A DNA stretch of 64,000 nucleotides from Muribaculaceae bacterium (GTDB lineage: Bacteria; Bacteroidota; Bacteroidia; Bacteroidales; Muribaculaceae), in NCBI GenBank assembly GCA_022510505.1, contig JAFLTL010000001.1, positions 1 to 64,000 on the forward strand. Direction: 5' to 3'. A program made the translations under genes and the position numbers. Below the pieces are notes generated by a model that did not search any database, was not told the origin of the DNA, and saw only the letters and a program-made list of their open reading frames with translations. Positions 37,852 to 44,761 of the stretch are shown here, piece after piece (position 1 is the first letter of the stretch; the number at the start of each line of letters is the position of its first letter).

Positions 37852-38964
37852 ATGAAAAAATCAGTTCTTTTACTTTTTTCTGCTATTCTGTTTAACTCTT
37901 TAAATCTTTTTGCTCAATCGGAAGAAGAACCTTGGAACTATGTTGATGCCAAGGATTTGAGAATAATTAATAAAGGATGGGAAAATACGGCCCGCACATA
38001 TACACGATTACCAGCTCATCTTGAGGAGTTGGCACGCCCCGATCTATGGAATCGTTCGGAATGTTCATCGGGTATTGCAGTTCGTTTTGCCACCGATTCA
38101 AAAAGAATAGGGGTGAAATATGAACTCCTTTGGAATACCCATATGATTCATATGGCCGATACCGGACTCAAAGGGACCGATCTATATATCTGGGAAGGTG
38201 ATTCGGTTTGGCGTCACGTAAACACTAATCGACCCTACATCAAAAAAGACACCGAAAAGGAAGTCGAGTCAACCTACGTTTCCAATCTCGACGGGGAAAT
38301 GCATGAATACATGATTTATCTTCCACTCTACGATGGTATTAATGAACTGTGGGTTAAGGTTGATAGTGGAGCGGTAATCACCCAGGGATCTATGGATTTG
38401 ATTGAGGATGGCAAAAGAATTGTAGCCTACGGAACCAGTATACTCCAAGGAGGCTGTGCTTCTCGAACAGGTATGGCTTCTACGAATATTCTCTCTCGAG
38501 AACTTAACTGTGAAGTGGTTAACCTTGGTTTCAGCGGAGAAGGGAAGATGGATAACTTCATGGCGGAGGCAATGGCAACCATCCCCGATGTTGATGTTTT
38601 TCTGATCGATCCGGTGCCTAATTGCACAGAATTGATGTGTGACACATTGACTTATGGCTTTATAAAGACTCTTCGCGAGCTTCGTCCCGAAGTGCCGATA
38701 GTAATGCTCGAAGGTCCTATCTATCCTTACGCTCGTTATGATTCCTTTTTCCACGATTATCTTCCAGCCAAGAACCGTGCTTATAGAAAGAACTACGAAC
38801 TTCTAAAAGCTGAAAACCCTGACAATCTGTACTATCTGGACTCAGTAGATCTGGATGGCGTTGAGGATGATGGAACAGTAGATGGTATTCACTTGACCGA
38901 TCTCGGCTTCAGGCATTATGCCAATAAGGTAAAGCCCATTCTTCAGCAACTTCTTGAAAAGTAG
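37852..38964 (+). CDS. Exported SGNH/GDSL hydrolase
   Basis: A 370-residue exported esterase-type protein. An N-terminal signal peptide ends near FAQ (residue 22). The first half (about 25-180) resembles the beta-sandwich domain found before SGNH domains in Bacteroidetes. The hydrolase domain has block I AYGTSILQGG (nucleophile Ser about 196), GFSGEG (block II), VPN (block III-like) and DGIHLTDLG with the catalytic Asp/His. Such proteins deacylate polysaccharides or glycans in the periplasm. It is monocistronic with its own promoter; the substrate is not identifiable. Confidence 0.87.
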   Translation: MKKSVLLLFSAILFNSLNLFAQSEEEPWNYVDAKDLRIINKGWENTARTYTRLPAHLEELARPDLWNRSECSSGIAVRFATDSKRIGVKYELLWNTHMIHMADTGLKGTDLYIWEGDSVWRHVNTNRPYIKKDTEKEVESTYVSNLDGEMHEYMIYLPLYDGINELWVKVDSGAVITQGSMDLIEDGKRIVAYGTSILQGGCASRTGMASTNILSRELNCEVVNLGFSGEGKMDNFMAEAMATIPDVDVFLIDPVPNCTELMCDTLTYGFIKTLRELRPEVPIVMLEGPIYPYARYDSFFHDYLPAKNRAYRKNYELLKAENPDNLYYLDSVDLDGVEDDGTVDGIHLTDLGFRHYANKVKPILQQLLEK

Positions 38965-38979
38965 AGAATAATAAGTTTG

Positions 38980-39040
38980 CTATTTACAGTTAATAGTTAG
39001 ACTAACTGCTATAGTACATAAGTTAACTGCTACGAGCTAA
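38980..39040. repeat. Degenerate TAACTG-type intergenic repeats
   Basis: This spacer is built from imperfect copies of words such as ACAGTTAA, TAGTTAG, CTAACTGC, GTTAACTGC and GAGCTAA. Similar word arrays occur at 43333-43372 and 53791-53850. No coding potential is visible. Confidence 0.55.
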
Positions 39041-39047
39041 TATCTTA

Positions 39048-39368
39048 GTGAAAATAATTTATAATAAAATTATTCCTTTTGGTAAAAAGTACTACGCCAT
39101 AAATCTTTTTGGAATCCTTTTTGCCAAAGGGCCTTGTGGCCGGGAAACTATAAATCATGAATTGATCCATTCGTCACAGATAAAGGAGTATCTCTATATT
39201 TTTTTCTACCTATTTTATCTTCTTGAATGGTTTTTCAGAATTCTACAATTTCGGAACTGCTATAAGGCCTATCGCAACATAAGTTTCGAACGGGAAGCTT
39301 ACTCTAACTCTGACAACTTAAACTACCTCGAAACTCGTCGCCGCTTCTCTAACTTCCGCTATTTTTAA
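39048..39368 (+). CDS. Small membrane protein with HExxH motif
   Basis: A 106-residue protein starting with GTG 39048. It has a hydrophobic segment, then ETINHELIHSSQ containing HExxH (His-Glu about 44-48), a strong membrane helix (about 53-75), and a basic tail with FEREAYSN that could supply a third zinc ligand (Glu). This arrangement resembles a minimal membrane-associated zincin, but no protease is proven and the family is unfamiliar to me. It is isolated between the SGNH hydrolase and the convergent mutarotase. Confidence 0.65.
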   Translation: MKIIYNKIIPFGKKYYAINLFGILFAKGPCGRETINHELIHSSQIKEYLYIFFYLFYLLEWFFRILQFRNCYKAYRNISFEREAYSNSDNLNYLETRRRFSNFRYF

Positions 39369-39383
39369 AATAAATAGCGGAAG
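39353..39383. terminator. Perfect inverted repeat at convergent gene ends
   Basis: CTTCCGCTATTT and AAATAGCGGAAG form a perfect 12-bp stem around a seven-base loop containing the stop codon of the plus-strand gene. Neither side carries a long T-tract, so it may be a weak bidirectional terminator or an mRNA-stabilising hairpin. Confidence 0.5.
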
Positions 39384-39395
39384 AGTTATGGTAGT

Positions 39396-39725
39396 TCATA
39401 GTGAGAAAACCCTTTCCATTAACTTCCATTTCTCCTCGGAGGTGTCACCGGGACTACATTCCTGAAACTGCCCGACAAATTCTTCCCATTCGGTTTGATG
39501 AGGGAGAGTCGCCAACTTGTTCATTGCTGTCTTAATATCCAAATCATCCGGTGTCTCCATTATCATTACCGCTAGATTCCCGAAGAGATAGATCTCCATA
39601 GAAATGATTCCAACCGAACGAATACCTTTAACTATCTCAGGCCATATTTCATCATGAGCCTTCCTATAAGCGGTTATAGCTTCAGGTGAGTCAACCAATT
39701 TTAGAGTTTTAACAAGCCGTCTCAT
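39396..39725 (-). CDS. rhaM: L-rhamnose mutarotase
   Basis: A 109-residue protein of the RhaM/DUF718 family; start ATG at 39725 (MRRLVKTL), because an upstream TTG gives only three extra residues. Family motifs include YRKAHDEIWPEI (about 20) and IYLFGNLAVMIMET. RhaM converts alpha- and beta-L-rhamnose; close relatives act on L-fucose. No rhamnose catabolic genes accompany it here, so it appears as an orphan gene. Length is typical. Confidence 0.88.
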   Translation of the reverse strand: MRRLVKTLKLVDSPEAITAYRKAHDEIWPEIVKGIRSVGIISMEIYLFGNLAVMIMETPDDLDIKTAMNKLATLPHQTEWEEFVGQFQECSPGDTSEEKWKLMERVFSL

Positions 39726-40319
39726 ATAATTCAATGTTATGTTTTGATTTCAGGGTTACTATGTGAATCATGATAAATGCAGTCGATTATTTAGTCTGTA
39801 TACCTGTAGGATGGTATTATCCAAAAATAGAAGAATATGAAATTTCTATTTTCAATATCTTATCAAAATAGTATTTTGAGGTTCCAATTTGTTGGATAAC
39901 ATTATTTCTGTAATCACAAATTTATAATATTTTGTCAAAATAGTTTACATGGAAGTATATAATAGGTCAGGCGAAAATGTTTTAGTTTGAATTTAATTAA
40001 GATTTTACGATGTGTGGGTATGTATTTTGCCACACCCTCTTTTGTTTTTGCAATGTCAATGTCTCCTGCACGCAAGCGTATGGGTTACCAAAATGAAAAC
40101 CCTTACAGGGTTTTAGAGATGTTGTCAAGTTATTATATTGTTGAATTGTAGGGACATTCAGTGCCATGTATGATGGGGCGGTAGAGATATAACAACGCTT
40201 TGTCCAACATTGCAGAGTGATGTTATGTACCTAACACATTGCTTTAGATGTGGAACTTAAGATGTACACCTATCCTCCAAAGTGCCACCGACAATACACT
40301 ATAGCTTAAGAACACATCA
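39726..40319. other. Non-coding stretch, possible mobile-element remnant
   Basis: About 600 bases with no credible ORF. It contains GTGTGG/CCACAC around 40014-40038 followed by a T-rich run, with the string TTTTGCCACACCCTC that resembles ends of some Bacteroidales insertion sequences, and a perfect hairpin AAAACCCT/AGGGTTTT at 40096-40114. No matching second terminal repeat or transposase piece was found, so the origin is uncertain. Confidence 0.5.
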
Positions 40320-40349
40320 TTGTGGATTATTAATTTTTTCATACATTTG
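40320..40349 (+). promoter_or_regulatory. Promoter of the CotH/collagen-like gene or an RNA
   Basis: A -33 TTG (40320-40322), a 19-bp spacer and -7 TACATTTG (40342-40349) make one of the best promoter matches in the window. Transcription would begin near 40356, leaving about 290 untranslated bases before the next ATG. Confidence 0.65.
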
Positions 40350-40355
40350 CAGTAT

Positions 40356-40645
40356 AATCAATTGAACGACATAGATGTCGTAGAGGCGACACAAATCATA
40401 TTAGCGTTTGCTATTTGTTCAACCGACATAAAATCTGGACAATTTTATTTGGAATGAGATGAACAAGTGGTAAATGTTCGCTACATGCGAGCATTTAACC
40501 TTGCTTCATTCCGGGCAGTCCAGGGCCTTATGTTGAGCAGCATATTAAGGTTATTGCTCGCATACTTGCTTTGGTATTTTTGCTCGATGAATGGCATTCG
40601 CAGGTTGTGAAACTAGCAATGTCATTTAACCAAACATAAATATTA
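40356..40645 (+). ncRNA. Long structured leader or small RNA of unknown type
   Basis: This untranslated region can form several hairpins. ACGACAT/ATGTCGT sits within a pairing of TTGAAC with GTTCAA. A long arm has GGAATGA pairing with TCATTCC (about 40451-40520), enclosing AAATGTTCGC/GCGAGCATTT with a five-base loop TACAT. A further hairpin CCTTA/TAAGG follows near 40528-40552. I do not recognise an Rfam family; motifs of RNase P, SRP and tmRNA are absent. It may be a regulatory leader of the downstream lipoprotein or an independent RNA. Confidence 0.5.
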
Positions 40646-43246
40646 ATGAAACTGAAATCATTTTTTATTTTCTCGACAATTCTTTTATTGGGCGCTTGTT
40701 CTACTGACCTCGACCCAATTAACAGTCGAATTGATGGAATTGAAACGGAGTTGTCACAAGTACAGGAGGAGATTTCCAAACTCCGTCAGGCATGGGAGAA
40801 TTCCAAAACTGTAGCCGATGTTGTGCCCATCAATCCCACCAATAATTCAGTAGGAGGATGGTTACTCACTTTCACCGACGGCTCGAGTATTTCACTTTAT
40901 AATGGTGCCGACGGTGCCGATGGAAAAGACGGCATCAATGGAACTGATGGTAAGGACGGTGCCGATGGCAAAGACGGCATCAATGGAACTGATGGTAAGG
41001 ATGGTGCCGATGGTAAAGACGGTGTCAATGGAACTGATGGTAAGGATGGTGCCGATGGTAAAGACGGCGTCAATGGAACTGATGGTAAGGATGGTGCAAA
41101 TGGTTTGACACCATATCTGCGCATAGATGCAGAAGGGTATTGGATGGTTACCTATAACGGTACCGACTACGAATATATCCTTGACCAAAACGGGAACAAG
41201 GTATGTGCCATTGGTAAGGATGGTGTCGACGGTAAGGACGGTGCTAACGGCAAGGATGGTGCTAATGGAAAAGATGGTGTTGACGGCAAAGATGGTGTAG
41301 ATGGTAAAGATGGCGCCGACGGCAAAGATGGTGCTGACGGCAAAGACGGTGTAGACGGAAAAGATGGCGTTGACGGTAAAGACGGACTAAACGGTGCCGA
41401 TGGAGAGAAAGGAGCCGATGGTCAGGATGGCATTGATGGTGCTGATGGAAATGACGGTTTACACATTCGTGTGACTGTTAATAGTAATGGATACTATGTT
41501 TTTGAAATCTATCATCCTTCTGATCCTGAAAATGCGTTGCAAACGGTTGCAACTCCCTACAGCTCAGATGCCTCGACTGCTATTCAAAGTATAGTTCGCG
41601 ATGACCAGTCGGGGAAAATCACTTTCACTATGGGTGACGGTTCAGTATTCGAATTCAATTTGCAAAAGATTGTTCCAACGGCTATTATAATCCTCGTGGA
41701 TGAAGCAATTTCTTTCTCTACATCGGGCGAAGAGCTGAAGTTTGATTTCCGCGTCAATCCTTCAAACGTCACATTCGATTATAATATTTCGAATAGCTCT
41801 TGTGCTATCAAACTCAACTATATAAAGGGAACCGAAGCCTGCAATAATGGTTCCTATCCTGTCAATGTCAAAAATATCGCTCCTTCAAAAGATTCGAGTG
41901 GCAATATAATTGACGGTCAATACACTGTCACACTTGCCGATAAAGGTTCAAATATTTTCACCTATAAGGAGGGTGTTTATTTGACTCTTACCTATACCGA
42001 CCCCAATGGTGACAATGTCTTGATTACTTCCAACGTCTTCACTCTTAAATTTGATGCGAACCTTCCAATTATTACCCGAACAGGTTTACCTGTAGTGGTC
42101 ATTAATATTCCCGGAAATGCTGAGATAACTTCCAAAGACGTTTGGACCGAGAAAATAAATATTACTATTTACAATGAAAAAGGAGAAGTAGATTACACCG
42201 ATAAAAAACTCCAAATGAAGGGACGCGGCAACACTACCTGGGGGCAAGTTAAGAAACCATATGCCCTTAAACTAGATAGTAAATCGAAAGTCCTTGGAAT
42301 GCCAAAACATAAAAGATGGGTATTGCTGGCTAATTATTTTGATAAGTCCAATCTGAGAACTGATGTTGCTTTTGAAATGGGTAATTGGAGTGAAGATCTT
42401 CATTATACACCTCGCACAAAATTTGTTAATTTGATATTTAATAATTCCGATAAAGGATTATATATCTTGACAGAACAACTTAAAATTGATGAAAATCGCG
42501 TTAGTTTCGGTGAGGAAAATTCTGAAGATGGATTCCTTATGGAAATTGATGCGCGCGCTGGTCAAGACCCAGAGGATATCTATTTCCGAGTAGGGCATAT
42601 ACCACAACCTATAGTGATAAAAGATCCTGATGTAATCCAAGGTGATGATAACTACAATTATTTGGTAGATTTTATTCAGAAAGCCGATGCCGCTCTTTTC
42701 TCAAATAGCTGGTTGGACGAGGAACAAGGATATAAGAAATATATTGAAATCGGTTCTTTTGTGGACTGGTATCTGATTAATGAAATAACAAAAAATAATG
42801 ATGCTATCTTTTTTACCAGTTGTTATATGAATCTGGGGCGAGATGGGATGTTGAAAATGGGTCCACTATGGGATTTTGATTTAGCGATATCAAATTATCC
42901 TGCAAGTTGGAGCACCAATTCTACTTTTGTTAATCAAGCCCAAGGTTTCTATATAAAAAATGTTGCATGGATTGCCCGAATGTTTGCTGACCCTGCATTT
43001 GTTACAAAAGTCAAGGAAAGATTTAAGTTCTATTATGATAAGAGAGAGGATATTTACGATTTAATTAATACCCAAAGAGATTATATTTCCGATGGTTTGC
43101 TTGATAATGACAATATTTGGCATTTCTACAGTTCTGTTTATGACCCGACTGCAATCCTTAATTCACATAAAACTGAGTGTGAAGCTATGATTGACTGGCT
43201 TGAACAACGATTTGAGTGGTTAAACGGTGAATTTTCAGCTATGTAA
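40646..43246 (+). CDS. Surface lipoprotein with collagen-like repeats and CotH kinase domain
   Basis: An 866-residue lipoprotein. Its lipobox is LLGAC (Cys18). A heptad coiled coil follows (about 25-52), then a small beta module (NSVGGWLLTFTDGSS), 67 residues of Gly-X-Y triplets (87-153), a second beta module (TPYLRIDAEGYW), and 82 residues of Gly-X-Y (190-271). After an Ig-like region (about 350-470) comes a CotH domain (about 485-860) with QMKGRGNTTWG, the SFVDWYLINEI block and GPLWDFDLA, the acidic DFD motif of atypical CotH kinases. The N-terminal part matches the PL29 N-terminal/DUF4988 style. Coiled coil plus collagen suggests a trimeric stalk displaying the domain outside the cell. The target is unknown. 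Confidence 0.85.
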   Translation: MKLKSFFIFSTILLLGACSTDLDPINSRIDGIETELSQVQEEISKLRQAWENSKTVADVVPINPTNNSVGGWLLTFTDGSSISLYNGADGADGKDGINGTDGKDGADGKDGINGTDGKDGADGKDGVNGTDGKDGADGKDGVNGTDGKDGANGLTPYLRIDAEGYWMVTYNGTDYEYILDQNGNKVCAIGKDGVDGKDGANGKDGANGKDGVDGKDGVDGKDGADGKDGADGKDGVDGKDGVDGKDGLNGADGEKGADGQDGIDGADGNDGLHIRVTVNSNGYYVFEIYHPSDPENALQTVATPYSSDASTAIQSIVRDDQSGKITFTMGDGSVFEFNLQKIVPTAIIILVDEAISFSTSGEELKFDFRVNPSNVTFDYNISNSSCAIKLNYIKGTEACNNGSYPVNVKNIAPSKDSSGNIIDGQYTVTLADKGSNIFTYKEGVYLTLTYTDPNGDNVLITSNVFTLKFDANLPIITRTGLPVVVINIPGNAEITSKDVWTEKINITIYNEKGEVDYTDKKLQMKGRGNTTWGQVKKPYALKLDSKSKVLGMPKHKRWVLLANYFDKSNLRTDVAFEMGNWSEDLHYTPRTKFVNLIFNNSDKGLYILTEQLKIDENRVSFGEENSEDGFLMEIDARAGQDPEDIYFRVGHIPQPIVIKDPDVIQGDDNYNYLVDFIQKADAALFSNSWLDEEQGYKKYIEIGSFVDWYLINEITKNNDAIFFTSCYMNLGRDGMLKMGPLWDFDLAISNYPASWSTNSTFVNQAQGFYIKNVAWIARMFADPAFVTKVKERFKFYYDKREDIYDLINTQRDYISDGLLDNDNIWHFYSSVYDPTAILNSHKTECEAMIDWLEQRFEWLNGEFSAM
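40904..41104 (+). repeat. 45-bp tandem repeats encoding the first collagen-like array
   Basis: Four nearly identical 45-bp units (40913-41092) encode GADGKDGxNGTDGKD, where x is Ile or Val, flanked by partial triplets. Differences are mostly synonymous third-base changes, which fits recent expansion by recombination or slippage. Confidence 0.85.
41213..41458 (+). repeat. 18-bp tandem repeats encoding the second collagen-like array
   Basis: Units of 18 bp encode GxDGKD (x = Val, Ala; sometimes GANGKD) repeated, then decay to GADGEKGADGQDGIDGADGND. Glycine occupies every third codon throughout, so any in-frame unit change keeps the reading frame and the triple-helix register. Confidence 0.85.
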
Positions 43247-43268
43247 CTATACTTATATCTATATCAAA

Positions 43269-43310
43269 AACGAGGAAATTCTGCTTTCACGGCAGGATTT
43301 CCTCGTTTAT
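43269..43310 (+). terminator. Terminator of the CotH/collagen-like gene
   Basis: AACGAGGAAATTCTGC, loop TTTCACG and GCAGGATTTCCTCGTT form a 16-bp hairpin with one G-U pair, followed by a short TTATAAA. It lies about 20 bases after the stop codon. Confidence 0.8.
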
Positions 43311-43332
43311 AAACTCCACGGCACTCTCTGTT

Positions 43333-43372
43333 GTTAAGCTAATCACTATACGGTTAAAAGCTAACGGCTATT
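43333..43372. repeat. Degenerate GCTAAC-type intergenic repeats
   Basis: Words GTTAAGCTAATCAC, GGTTAAAAGC and CTAACGGCTA recur here, resembling arrays at 38980-39040 and 53791-53850. They precede the efp promoter and contain no ORF. Confidence 0.5.
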
Positions 43373-43405
43373 TCGCTATTTCATTGTCTTTTTAAGGAAA
43401 TTCAT

Positions 43406-43413
43406 TAACTTTG
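43406..43413 (+). promoter_or_regulatory. -7 element of efp
   Basis: TAACTTTG matches the -7 consensus; an upstream TTG at 43385-43387 is about 18 bp away, giving a plausible -33. The predicted start near 43419 leaves a leader of about 33 bases. Confidence 0.7.
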
Positions 43414-43451
43414 CAGTTGATTGACAAAAAGAACATTAAAAATATATTAGA

Positions 43452-44018
43452 ATGGCAACAACAGCTGATTTCAAAAACGGAATGTGTCTCGATATCGACG
43501 GTAACTATTTCTTTATCGTTGAATTCCTGCATGTTAAGCCAGGTAAGGGGCCGGCTTTCGTTAGAACCAAACTTAAAAACGTTAAGACAGGACGCGTAAT
43601 TGATAAAACCTGGAACTCAGGGGTGAAAGTTGAAGAAGTGAGAATTGAGCGTCGTCCCTATCAGTATCTCTATAAAGATGATATGGGATATAACTTCATG
43701 CACACTGAAACTTTCGAACAGGTTGCACTTCCCGGTGAAAGCATAGAAGGGGTGCAGTTCCTGAAAGAAGGTGACATTTGCGAAGCAATGGTCCATGCTG
43801 CAACCGATACAATCTTGACTTGTGAAATGCCAACTTCAGTTGTTCTTGAAGTGACATACACAGAACCGGGTATAAAGGGCGACACGGCAACCAACACGTT
43901 GAAGCCCGCAACCGTTGAAACCGGAGCAGAAGTGAGAGTTCCTCTTTTCATCAACATCGGCGACAAAGTGAGAATTGATACCCGTGACGGTTCCTATGTT
44001 GAACGTGTGAAAGCATGA
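43452..44018 (+). CDS. efp: Elongation factor P
   Basis: A 188-residue three-domain translation factor that rescues ribosomes stalled at polyproline. The domain I tip is [10 protein letters not shown] with Lys32 at the modification position. Domains II and III follow normally, ending in [18 protein letters not shown]. Bacteroidetes EF-P with a lysine tip may be modified by EpmA-like systems or not at all; no modification gene lies nearby. It has its own promoter and terminator. Confidence 0.97.
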   Translation: MATTADFKNGMCLDIDGNYFFIVEFLHVKPGKGPAFVRTKLKNVKTGRVIDKTWNSGVKVEEVRIERRPYQYLYKDDMGYNFMHTETFEQVALPGESIEGVQFLKEGDICEAMVHAATDTILTCEMPTSVVLEVTYTEPGIKGDTATNTLKPATVETGAEVRVPLFINIGDKVRIDTRDGSYVERVKA

Positions 44019-44034
44019 AACAAATAGATAATAA

Positions 44035-44068
44035 TAAAAAAGGTCCTGTAAAACAGGACCTTTTTTTA
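44035..44068. terminator. Bidirectional terminator between efp and trkA
   Basis: AGGTCCTGT and ACAGGACCT form a perfect 9-bp stem with an AAA loop, with A-rich sequence on one side and T7 on the other. The symmetric tracts allow termination of efp and of the convergent trkH-trkA operon. Confidence 0.9.
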
Positions 44069-44761
44069 TTCCTCCGAGATAGTCTTATAGAAATTTCTGA
44101 AGTCATCGATTGCTCCATAGAAGACGAGCTCATCATCTTTTTCTACAGTAATACCCGGTTCATCTAAGTCGACAACCTCGTCGACCTTCTCTTTCATTCC
44201 TATCATGTTTCTCACCTCCTGCGGGCGAGTAACTGCAATCAATCTAAGATTATAAGCATTCTTTATAGAAATTTCTGAATAGAAGGTTCCTATAAAAATT
44301 TTGGGGGCCTTGAATTTTAGAACATAATGTTGCTGGTCAACTGCGAACGAGCTCACATTCAATCCTAACGACATCTCGTTAACCAGTGCCATTGCTCCGT
44401 CCTTCTCTGGAGTCAATATTCGCTCAATATCCATTCCTTGCAATATAGCCTCATGTATTGGATCGATTGCCCTTACAAACAATCGTTTCAGTCCAGATTT
44501 CTTAAGTAAGGCCGTAGTTTTTATGCTCCCTCCGAAATTATCTCCAATAGCTACGATCGCCACGTCGATATTGTTTAATGGAAGTACACTGATGGCATTC
44601 TCATCGGTTGTATCAAGAATATAAGCAGTCGAGATGTAATCCTTGATTGCATCCACCGCTTCTGCTCGGTTGTCTACTCCAATCACCTCATTCCCTATAT
44701 CAGAGAGATCGGTGGCTAAATTACGGCCATATACACCAAGGCCAATTATCAGATATTTCAT
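44066..44761 (-). CDS. trkA: Potassium uptake regulatory protein (TrkA/KtrA type)
   Basis: A 231-residue RCK protein. The N-terminal Rossmann motif GLGVYGRNLATDL (about 7-19) followed by the acidic VDNRAEAV binds NAD(H) or ATP, and the C-terminal RCK_C domain is from about 135. Length and single-domain architecture fit KtrA-like gating subunits, which form an octameric ring on TrkH/KtrB channels. The start codon overlaps the last base of trkH. Confidence 0.92.
   Translation of the reverse strand: MKYLIIGLGVYGRNLATDLSDIGNEVIGVDNRAEAVDAIKDYISTAYILDTTDENAISVLPLNNIDVAIVAIGDNFGGSIKTTALLKKSGLKRLFVRAIDPIHEAILQGMDIERILTPEKDGAMALVNEMSLGLNVSSFAVDQQHYVLKFKAPKIFIGTFYSEISIKNAYNLRLIAVTRPQEVRNMIGMKEKVDEVVDLDEPGITVEKDDELVFYGAIDDFRNFYKTISEE

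Noticed and set aside
40356-40645. 6S RNA, RNase P RNA or SRP RNA
   Set aside because: Although long hairpins are present, the conserved sequence motifs of these RNAs are absent and the transcript runs into a coding gene, so a known housekeeping RNA is not supported.
40892-41188. Long antisense reading frames over the collagen-like repeats
   Set aside because: They arise from the period-3 composition of the tandem repeats (GGT/GAT codons read in reverse). They have low-complexity translations and no start signals, so they are shadows.
40904-41458. Possible CRISPR array from regularly spaced repeats
   Set aside because: The repeats are contiguous and coding, with glycine every third codon and no unique spacers.
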